In this document: one piece after another, positions 23,963 to 31,826 of the stretch
Layout of the letters: each line of letters begins with the position of its first letter
Numbering within the stretch: position 1 is the stretch's first letter
Assembly (NCBI GenBank): GCA_038087015.1
Contig: JASBNA010000011.1
Span: 930,001-994,000, forward strand
DNA from: Cerrena zonata
Taxonomy: Eukaryota > Basidiomycota > Agaricomycetes > Polyporales > Cerrenaceae
Direction: 5' to 3'
DNA: 64,000 bases
Position numbers and translations under genes: made by a program
Notes under the pieces: model-generated
The model's database searches: none
The model's input: only the letters and a program-made list of their open reading frames with translations
Told to the model about the DNA's origin: nothing

Positions 23963-25087
23963 CTTCACGGATTACCCGACTCAATTGTATCCGACCGAGA
24001 CTCCAAGTTTACGTCCCACTTCTGGAAGGCAGTACACCGAATTCTCGGTGTAAAGTTACTTATGTCGACCTCATTCCATCCGCAAACGGATGGAGCGTCC
24101 GAACGGGCGATCAAGACCGTAGGGCAGATCCTAAGGTCGGCAGTGAGTGCAGACCAAAAGGATTGGGTCGACAAACTGCCGATGGTGGAATTCGCTATTA
24201 ATTCCGCTCAAAGTGCCACCACTGGATTCGCACCATTCGAATTGAATGGTGCCATGCCCAGGATCGCCTTCCATACCGATCACTCGAACACACCTCGCGG
24301 CGTGTTGGCATTTGCCCAACAAGTGAAAGACAATTTGCTGGTAGCACACGACGCCATACTCGAATCAAGGGTGTCCCAAACGTTCCACGCCAACAAGCGC
24401 AGACGAAACGAACACCCAGAGGAGGAGGAACAGTCGCAATACACCGTCGGAAAGAAGGTGTACTTGTCCACAAAGAATCTCAAGCTACCAAAGGGGCGGG
24501 CGAAAAAACTGTTGCCCAAATTCCTAGGACCCTATACGATCACCAAAGCCCATGCGGAGGCATCGGCTTACGAGCTTGACCTACCTAAGGAATTGCACGC
24601 AAGAGGAGTATTCCCCAAATTCCATGCAAGCTTATTGAAGCCCTACGTTCCCAACGATGAACTGCTGTTTCCCCGCCGAGAACCAAAGGCATTCTATGAT
24701 TACGGAATGCCCGACGAAGAGGAGACGGTGGTTGAAGACATCATCGGTCACCACTGGGATGGGCGAAACATCTCATTCCTGGTGAAATGGGACGTAGGCG
24801 ACACCACTTGGGAATCGCTTGCAACGTGCGACCCACTAGCAGCACTGGACAGGTATCTTGAGCTTATGGGAGTCAACCTAGTCAAGGAACTTCCGAGGAA
24901 AGACCAGTCACCGACAGCGGTGACCCCACGAAAGACCACATCACCCGCGAGGGTGATGACCACAATGGCAACAGGCAAACAAACATCGCAGCCTACCACC
25001 CAAAGCTCGCCTACCGAAAGGATGGCCAACCCACTGCAAACGAGCAGTGGACGGGTGGTGAGAGCCAGGAAGAGGGCCGACGAGTAG
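23963..25087 (+). pseudogene. Integrase C-terminal half with chromodomain
   Basis: In-frame remainder of pol. It carries the second catalytic Asp (SIVSDRDSKFTSHFW) and the catalytic Glu (HPQTDGASERAIK). The GPY/F module (FLGPYTITKAHAEASAYELD ... FHASLLKPYVPN) follows. A C-terminal chromodomain (VVEDIIGHHWDGRNISFLVK ... TTWES) would direct insertion by binding modified histones in this clade. The ATG at 24062 is internal and gives only a piece without the first two Asp residues. Ends with TAG at 25085-25087. A Ser/Thr/Pro-rich tail follows the chromodomain. Confidence 0.9.
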
Positions 25088-25109
25088 GAGGGACCGAATT
25101 GGTTCCGCG

Positions 25110-27902
25110 ATGCTGAACGGGCGGTTGGCCCTTACTAAGCCGCGGCAACCGCCGGTACTCGAGATCCACCGGATATCTCCGGGCGGACCTCAACTCAACT
25201 ATACACCTCGTCAGCCACGCGCCTATGCGGCAAACACTTCTTTTCCCACCACCAACACAATGAGCGACAACTCTGGCAAGAAACGCGGACGCTCTCCATC
25301 CAGAGGCGAATACCCACGTGCGGGACCCCCACGGGTCCCTGCTGGCGGGAGTCAATCCCACCAGTATGGGGATAGGGGTCGTGACAATCGACCCCCCCCT
25401 ACTTCTTACCCTCGTGATGAGCGAACCCCTGCCCAGTACACCCGAGAAGTGAGGCCTCGTCACGAGCCTCGCTGGGTGCACAGGCATCCCTGGGGATTCC
25501 ACCACGACCGCGGATGCCCCTTGTGTACCGACCACGAGAATCATGTCGAGACGGCCTCCCGTCACGAACCTGAATTGGCCCTCGCCGTGACCAACGCCAT
25601 CGCTCGGGATCCCGACCGATTGAGGTCAAGACTCGACGATGCGGAAGACACACTTGAAGAAGTGCGCCGGGAACTGCAGACAGAGCGCCGCAGGGCGGAC
25701 GATCTCCAGTTCGAGCTAGAACGAGAACGAAACCGCCGTCCCCCAATCCCTCCTCCACAACTGATCCCTCGGCCACTTCCCCCTCCACCACCCCGTCCCG
25801 AGCCCCAACCTGAGCCTCGGGCAGACCCCTCAGCGGGTCTGCAAAGGTTGGAGGAGACCCTACTGGAGCTACAACGGGCCCAAACATCCATACGGATGCT
25901 GGAGGATCAAGTGGCCGAAGCACAAGGCCAATTCCACAACTATCGCCTTCACTCGGCGGAACTGGTAAGCCACCTCTTGCGAGGTGGCCACAACGTTACC
26001 GCTGCCGCTGGTGGCCACGCATCGGGACCAGTCCCTCGACCCTTCTTCACGATCGAACGCACCAGCAACGGTGCTGACGGTCGACTCACCGTCCCCTCGA
26101 TGGATCCTGACGTCGTCATGACCGACGGTTCATCCGAGAAACCGACACCCCCGTTGACAGAGGATCGCGCGTTCCAGGCCGATACGTCACTTCACCTTCG
26201 TCGTCTCAAGCGAGACATTTATGATGGACTGGACGACGAAGATGACTACATCCCCTCGGACGACTCTGAGGAGTCGGACGGATCTGGATCGCGCGGAGGT
26301 CGCGACATCATGAAGAGCAAGCAAAAGGGCAAAGGGAAGGCCAAGGAGAAAATCGAGTCCTCACCCAGCAAGGAGGGTGAAGACTCATTCGACGCGACGG
26401 GATTCGTAATCCCTCACCAGTTCCCGGTGAACCTGAGGACGAGCTGGAGGCACTCCGTATTGAATCGAAACCCTAGCTCCAGCAACACTACTCGTCCACC
26501 ACCCGTCGTCAGACATGGGTGGGGTGATGAAGAATCGCTAGCAAGGGGTCATGATATCGGGCCAGTACCTGATTGGGGGAATCTGTCTCATTCCGGGTCA
26601 ATGCGACCAGCTGCACTTGCAACAAGTGTCCTAGCTGGGCCCAGTGGTACCCGACGAAGCAATTTCGAAGGGGGGGGAGGGACCAACACATTGTTGTCTA
26701 CCACTACCCCGAGACAGGAGAATGCTCATGCCTCTACCACTGACTCCACACTAGGAGAAGAAGTACCTGGTCCATTCAATGGTGTACCCTGGACAGCTCG
26801 AAGGATTCCCCCACCTACATTCCCGCCAGGAATGTCGGCGGAAGACAAGCAAGAAATGGTCCGAAGAAGTGGAGCCAATGCTGCACGACCAGCGCTCGGA
26901 AGGGGACAACTGCCTCCTAGGTTTGCAGAGGCGAACGTCACCAGCATCAGTGTCATACGAGACCTGATTGCGAGGACGACATCAGAGATGAACCCTGGCG
27001 CGCTTCTAGCACTAGAGATCCTCGGGGATCTCAAGAATGCCGCCAGTCGAGCCCCAAGACCGAGGCACGAGTTGGAAAACTTCCTACTTCATCGATTCGG
27101 GAAACGTCCCGCCTGGGCTGGCCCGGGTGGGAAGAAGGCAAAGAAAGTCGAACCAACACCGACGGGTGCTGTGGAACAAGCTGCCTCACTTGGGGGGACC
27201 GCTGGGGCCGCCAATCCTTTCATTGACACCAACATCGCCACGAGCAGCAATCAGACCACCCAGCCAGCACAGGACGTCCCGATGAAGCCACCGTCTGATG
27301 AAGGCGAGCAACATCACGTACCACCGCTGACAGGGATGGACTCAGGGGTAGGAGGGGCGGATGACAACGCTACCGAGCCCCAACGAGGACCACTAGGGGA
27401 AACTGCACCTGTGATAACAGGCAATCCTGACGATTTTACCGCAATGCTCTTGGCCGGTTTCAATACCCCCAATGTTGAAGTAGCACGACAATTCCTAGCT
27501 CTTCTCAACTCCCCTGACTCGCCTCTCAACCGACCCTCAGAGGATGTGTGGGACCCCTTCGTCAACGAGCACACGGGAGTGCATATATTTGGTATACCGC
27601 TGGATAACTCCTCCACACAGTCGCGCCAACTCCGTAATGGGTTACTGGCTGTGGTTCGTCGAATCCCCTCACCCAGGACGGTGAGGGACGTATTCTTTGT
27701 ACTTCGAACGCTCCGCGGACATTGGACTGGTACCAATAACTTCATTCGCGCTGGACTGGATCCATACCCCGCTTTATTGACTCGTGATGAGATCACCAAC
27801 GGTATTGCGGTGATCCACCATTTCTCCACTTATGGATTCACAACTGGCGATGTAATTGACATCGCCGCCCTTCTCAACTATATCTTGGATCACAATTTGT
27901 AA
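25110..27902 (+). CDS. Extra ORF of unknown function between pol and 3' LTR
   Basis: Uninterrupted 930-codon ORF on the element's sense strand, 22 bp after pol. The first ATG is 25110; the ATG at 25260 (MSDNSGKKRGRSPSRG) has a better initiation context and may be the true start (880 residues). It starts with an Arg/Ser/Pro-rich region, then two predicted coiled coils (LRSRLDDAEDTLEEVRREL ... LQFELERERN; and LQRLEETLLELQRAQTSIRM) separated by a proline-rich linker. A basic KQKGKGKAKEK patch, a long low-complexity part and a more ordered C-terminal ~150 residues follow. There is no signal peptide, membrane span or envelope-like feature, and no similarity that I recognise. It stayed open while gag-pol acquired stops. 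The coiled coils suggest an oligomeric RNA- or particle-binding protein, but this is speculation. Confidence 0.75.
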   Translation: MLNGRLALTKPRQPPVLEIHRISPGGPQLNYTPRQPRAYAANTSFPTTNTMSDNSGKKRGRSPSRGEYPRAGPPRVPAGGSQSHQYGDRGRDNRPPPTSYPRDERTPAQYTREVRPRHEPRWVHRHPWGFHHDRGCPLCTDHENHVETASRHEPELALAVTNAIARDPDRLRSRLDDAEDTLEEVRRELQTERRRADDLQFELERERNRRPPIPPPQLIPRPLPPPPPRPEPQPEPRADPSAGLQRLEETLLELQRAQTSIRMLEDQVAEAQGQFHNYRLHSAELVSHLLRGGHNVTAAAGGHASGPVPRPFFTIERTSNGADGRLTVPSMDPDVVMTDGSSEKPTPPLTEDRAFQADTSLHLRRLKRDIYDGLDDEDDYIPSDDSEESDGSGSRGGRDIMKSKQKGKGKAKEKIESSPSKEGEDSFDATGFVIPHQFPVNLRTSWRHSVLNRNPSSSNTTRPPPVVRHGWGDEESLARGHDIGPVPDWGNLSHSGSMRPAALATSVLAGPSGTRRSNFEGGGGTNTLLSTTTPRQENAHASTTDSTLGEEVPGPFNGVPWTARRIPPPTFPPGMSAEDKQEMVRRSGANAARPALGRGQLPPRFAEANVTSISVIRDLIARTTSEMNPGALLALEILGDLKNAASRAPRPRHELENFLLHRFGKRPAWAGPGGKKAKKVEPTPTGAVEQAASLGGTAGAANPFIDTNIATSSNQTTQPAQDVPMKPPSDEGEQHHVPPLTGMDSGVGGADDNATEPQRGPLGETAPVITGNPDDFTAMLLAGFNTPNVEVARQFLALLNSPDSPLNRPSEDVWDPFVNEHTGVHIFGIPLDNSSTQSRQLRNGLLAVVRRIPSPRTVRDVFFVLRTLRGHWTGTNNFIRAGLDPYPALLTRDEITNGIAVIHHFSTYGFTTGDVIDIAALLNYILDHNL

Positions 27903-27943
27903 TCGACGCTTATTTGGCCGTATTGGAAGGATAGGCTTTGGTT

Positions 27944-27956
27944 TAGAGGGGGAGGG
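27944..27956 (+). other. Polypurine tract for plus-strand priming
   Basis: Purine run agagggggaggg directly abuts the first TG of the 3' LTR at 27957, the position where Ty3/gypsy elements start plus-strand DNA. Confidence 0.85.
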
Positions 27957-28163
27957 TGCAAGGGGCCGGAAGCCCTTGCCTTATTTGGACATGGACTTAT
28001 TGAACTGTATAGATTACATAATGTTCGGTGGCTTACCTTTATAAGGTAAGCCACCGAGAGTACGAACACTTTAGCTTTCTTACACAGTATCACTTTATCT
28101 ATACACCGTGCTTAACGTAGTGTCTAGGTGTGAACCGTGTGAACCAGGAAGCGAACTCTTACA
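27957..28163 (+). repeat. 3' LTR (207 bp)
   Basis: Identical to the 5' LTR except G at 28027. Here the long hairpin is perfect: 15-bp arms at 28025-28039 and 28043-28057 around loop TAT. Confidence 0.95.
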
Positions 28164-28441
28164 TAGTCTCAACTACGCTTTTATTACCGTTGGTAACGGA
28201 ATGATTTGATTTGAATCAGGGCACGGTTGAAAACACGTTACCGGGTTACCACTTTGACCCGCTCTTTGTCTCTTTGACATGTCCAAAAAGCTACGTTTTG
28301 GGCATGCTACCCGCGAAACAATGGGACTGAGTTTATATGTGATTCATCTCCGATCCACTCTTGGCCATACTATTTGGTCTATATATCAGCCGCTTCTGCA
28401 TGCTATTGACCACTTTCTTGCCACCCTACCCCCTTCCCCTT
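28164..28441 (+). promoter_or_regulatory. Remaining proximal promoter of FunK1 copy C
   Basis: Starts with the target duplication TAGTC. It matches 55610-55876 upstream of the sister gene: CTTTTATTAC, GGTCACGGTTGA/GGGCACGGTTGA, CTCTTTGTCTCTTTGACATG, CTGAGTTTATATGT. TATA-like TTTATATG lies about 110 bp before the ATG at 28442. The outer promoter is cut off by the retrotransposon. Confidence 0.6.
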
Positions 28442-31285
28442 ATGGCTACACCACCCCCCGGACGGATTTCCGCAATCAAGAAAACTGCACGAGGGTACCA
28501 TACGTATTCGAAAGTGATTCCTCGCTCTAGAGAGATTCAGCTCGATGTCGCAAAAGAAGCTTATGGCTCCTCTGTTGGCCCTATTCCTGCTGAAGAATTC
28601 TTAGATAGGTTTATGCCCACCTCCCGGGAGAATATGTCTAAGGTCAACAAAGTCGAAACCGACTTCTTCCATGGCATACCTACTAAAGGTTTGGAAAAGG
28701 ATATGTGCAAAAGTTTTGTAAGTTTAACACACATATTTCATGCATTTCATAGCCCTTAAATAACCCTATGACGTAGGTGAAGATTATGAACAAGTCAAAG
28801 CTGTTCCCCGGGTTGGAATTTGTCGATACGTTCGATAACGAGGACCGACAGTCTGGTTGTAAGTTTCGCCCTGATGGTGGTGTGTACTCAACTGGGGCTG
28901 GGCGTATCTCTGCACTAGAGTGGCGACTTCTACAACTTTTTATCGAATGGAAGGCCACCCACACACTTGATCCGTATCGCGCTAGTGCTGGCCTTGATGA
29001 AGTCCTGGCACAGCGGGGATCGATTCCTGCAGCGCCCGGATGCAAGAAAATAACATTGTGATAACAGATTAAATGTTTTCACAATGTTTGTTGGTCGAAC
29101 ATTGAGAAAACATGTGGCAAACATGTGGCAAACAACCGACATGAAGAGAACATGGCAAAAACATGTCTAAGGTATGTAATCTTTTTTGAAAGTTATGAGG
29201 CCAAACATGTCAGATAACATATTAAATGTTAATTTGATGTTATTTCCTTGCATCCAGGCGCTGCAGGAATCGATCCCCGCTGTGTGGATGGTGTCTCTGA
29301 ACAGGCCACAGAAATCCGCGGTCAACTATACAGCTACGCTGCTCAGATCATGGACCATCAACATCGGCAGTTCCTCTTTAGTGTTCTTATCATGGGAGAT
29401 TATGCTCGCCTTCTTCGGTTCGATCCTTCTTGCATTGCTGTGTCGCAAGTGATCCCCTACCGGATCGATCCTCGTCCCCTTATCGACTTCATTCTACGAT
29501 ATTCTACTATGTCCCCGGTCGAAAGAGGCTACGATCCTACTGTCTCTCCTGCATGTGATGCGGAAAAGGCGCTGTTCTGGGAACGTATGAAGGAATACCT
29601 CGAAAAAGTCAAAGGGGACAACCTGCGTAAACATCCTGATGTCGAGACCTTGGGCGACAATATAGTGAAGATCCAGGTCCACGACGCGAGTGGTGGTATT
29701 CATTCGTACCTTGCATGTAAACCTCCGTCTGCGCCTATCAATTACTCTCCGTGCGGTCGTCTCAGTCGCGGATTCATTGCCACACCTGCTCCTGCTAGTG
29801 TCGCAGACAAAGACGAAGATACTTGCGAAACGGAACAGCCCGAATTGGAGAAAGGAAAACTATTCTGGTTAAAAGATTGCTGGCGATCAGACGTTCTCGA
29901 AGCCGAAGCCAGGGTGTATGCTCATCTCAAGGCAAACAACGTGCCGAATCTGCCAGAGATCTATTACGCAGGCGACGTCCTGATTGGAGCTGATCCTCAA
30001 GAGACACTAAACGATACTCTACTTTCTGACCCTAGCACCGACTCCTGGAGGCTACCCACTGGAATAATTAACCACATGATACACTATAGAATTCTTCAAG
30101 AACTCCTCATTCCTATCGACGAGGTTGAGAACGTGAAGGAACTCTTATATGCCGGCCGCGATGTCATGATCAGTGAGTTTTTCTCGTTATTATATGCTTG
30201 GTATGATACCGACCTGAATTCGCTATCGCTCGTAAAGCGTTGGCTTGTGCATTCCATAGAGCGAAGTTACACCATTGCGATATCAGCAAAGGAAACATCA
30301 TGCTGCCGCAAACCCGCCGTGGCGATGGCTCACGGGGTATCCTCATTGATTGGGATCATGCGAAAAGGATCGGCCTTGAAGCCGCTGGCGATTCTCCGAT
30401 TCTCCGCTCTGTAGGCGTTTCTTTACTTGCTTGTGCTACTTTCGTTAACATTCACATCCCTCTTAGGAAACTTGGCAGTTCCTTTCTATCCAATTGCTAA
30501 CCGATGCCACCAAGCCACATGATATCTTCGATGATATTCAGTCTCTGTTTTGGTCACTACTCTATGTCGGGGTCAGTTGTTTCAAGTTCACTGGCAACTA
30601 CAAGTCAAGGGTCTTCGACGAGGTTTTTGAGGAACCTCACGAGATTCTAGGCAAAGTTCCGTCTGGTGGCCAGATGAAGATTGCCTGGCTTTTATCACCA
30701 CCAATATTATTCAAGTGCATACCTTTGGAAAGTTTCTTTACGACTTGCCGCCAGTTTCATAGGAGCTACCAGGAGAAGCTCGACGCAGCGATCGGAAGTG
30801 ATACTGGCAAACGGGAACTAAACGTCTTTATAGCAGCGGTCGAGGCTAACGTCCACGCATTACTGGTTCATTTCGATACCATCTTGGATAACCCCGATAT
30901 TAACTGGAGTGGCCAAGAAGCCAATGGTATCAGCTCTAAACGACGCAACGCTACTGCTGAGCAAAGGCGTATTAGGGAATCTCAGGCTTCTGCGATCAAG
31001 AATGGCATCTGGCGTGGCGGTGGTAAAACCCAAAGCCGGGGCGACGAGCAACGCGTCGTAAACCCACCCATTAATGATGTTAAACGTGGCAAGGAGCGTT
31101 CCCGGAACAGTCTCGAAGCTGATGATGACGAGTCTCCTCACTCCAAGTCTGCCAAAGTGGCTGATGATGTCGAAATTAACGGGAGAAAGACTCGGAAAGT
31201 CCGAGTCGCCCACGACGACCGGATCCGTACTGTTACTCGCCCTGCCTGTGACCGCGTCTTGCGCCCTAGGACTCGGACGTGTTGA
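28442..31285 (+). pseudogene. FunK1-type kinase (copy C) disrupted by a MITE
   Basis: Exons 28442..28717, 28777..30172 (containing a 276-bp insertion at 29009-29284), 30238..30410 and 30467..31285. Removing the insertion and one TGG copy leaves exon 2 at 1117 nt, which fits the family's phase exactly and predicts a 794-residue protein. Exon 1 is the long subtype (ATPPPGRISAIKKTARGY ... FHGIPTKGLEKDMCKSF). Kinase marks: FWLKDCWR, EARVYAHL, HHCDISKGN (Cys in place of the HRD Arg), LIDWDHAKR, ETWQFLS and HDIFDDIQSLFW. The tail ends CDRVLRPRTRTC. As it stands the insertion brings a stop codon after ~95 codons of exon 2, and the promoter is also split, so this copy is probably dead. Closest sister: 55877-58418. 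Confidence 0.85.
29009..29284. mobile_element. 276-bp MITE with 48-bp inverted ends and TGG duplication (CACTA-like)
   Basis: Both ends read inward CACAGCGGGGATCGATTCCT and remain inverted copies for 48 bp with two mismatches. The flanking TGG (29006-29008 and 29285-29287) is a 3-bp target duplication: joining the flanks gives gtcctggatggtgtc, coding VLDGV, matching ILDGI in the sister at 56.4 kb. CAC ends with a 3-bp duplication fit the CACTA/EnSpm superfamily. No coding capacity. No second copy in this window. Confidence 0.9.
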
Positions 31286-31826
31286 ACAATTCTGATTGCT
31301 GGTGTGTTTCTACGATGTTTTTGTGCTCCCTCGTCATGTCATCACTCAGGCTCTCTATCACCATAGTTGGTCTTGTTTTCTCTCTTTGCGAGAACATTGA
31401 CCGTTATAATGATACATATCTATAATATCGTTACTTTGTTCTGTAATCTCACTGTGTGTAGACTTGAAGTTGTTCCATATGATTTGTCTAATCTACTCGT
31501 AATTCGTACTACTACTCACTTCCGTATGCCTGTGCGCCGGTCTCGACGAAAGCGACTACTCATGGGCGTGGTTTCAAGTTAGTTCTTAGTCACAATCAAG
31601 ATACATACACTCCGGATAGTATATAGAACTTCCCCAAGACTACGATGATGACACTAAGTGATCGGCCCAGTCACACCTTACCGTACTAAGCTTATATGCT
31701 ATATATGTATTGATGGGATACGTGACACACGCGTGACCTGTAAGTAATGTGAGCGGCCAGTCTCTCTCTGTCACGGTCTTCCTCAGTTCCTACTACTCCA
31801 AGAGCCTCTCTATTCAACTTTTCTCT
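31286..31826. promoter_or_regulatory. Intergenic; promoter of FunK1 copy D
   Basis: No gene seen. About 90-120 bp before the start codon it carries GATACGTGACACACGCGTGACC, split here as gatacgtgacac and acgcgtgacctgtaagt (31713-31747), a GTGAC-repeat block shared with several other FunK1 promoters. TATA-like atgctatatatg lies at 31697-31708. Confidence 0.4.

Larger units (their letters stand above)
17708..27866. repeat. Array of dispersed short perfect hairpins across the retrotransposon
   Basis: Reading the element by eye, about 43 perfect inverted repeats with stems of 7 bp or more were found; most loops are 1-8 nt. Examples (span; stem): 17708-17727 (8), 18359-18379 (8), 19044-19062 (8), 19692-19714 (8), 19775-19795 (10), 19858-19878 (9), 20397-20419 (9), 20611-20627 (8), 21289-21308 (8), 22101-22121 (9), 22236-22258 (11), 23134-23153 (8), 23320-23338 (8), 23847-23868 (9), 24075-24094 (8), 24230-24252 (9), 24939-24958 (8), 25821-25842 (8), 25969-25988 (8), 27666-27687 (8), 27846-27866 (8). 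They occur in gag, pol, the extra ORF and the LTRs, arm sequences differ, and they sit within coding sequence. Meaning unknown. Confidence 0.8.
17486..28163 (+). mobile_element. Complete Ty3/gypsy chromodomain LTR retrotransposon, recent insertion
   Basis: 10,678 bp bounded by two 207-bp LTRs differing at one base, starting TG and ending CA, and flanked by a 5-bp duplication TAGTC (17481-17485 and 28164-28168). Order: LTR, 5' leader, gag, protease, reverse transcriptase, RNase H, integrase, chromodomain, a 930-codon extra ORF, purine tract, LTR. The order RT-RH-IN and the C-terminal chromodomain place it in the chromovirus branch of Ty3/gypsy (Metaviridae). The near-identity of LTRs indicates a young insertion. 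Three stop codons in gag-pol make this copy probably non-autonomous. It splits the promoter of the FunK1 gene at 28442. No tRNA-complementary primer site is evident just inside the 5' LTR, so self-priming or an unusual primer is possible. Confidence 0.97.

Noticed and set aside
25011..25565. 184-codon minus-strand ORF (and others at 25399-25923, 27314-27829) inside the retrotransposon
   Set aside because: GC-rich shadows of the extra ORF; Arg/Gly/Ser-rich with no motif or start context.
29009..29284. Possibility that the MITE is spliced out as an intron (GTATGT at about 29173, acceptors near 29256)
   Set aside because: The part before that donor already contains an in-frame stop (about 29061), so splicing there would not rescue the protein; no donor exists at the left end.
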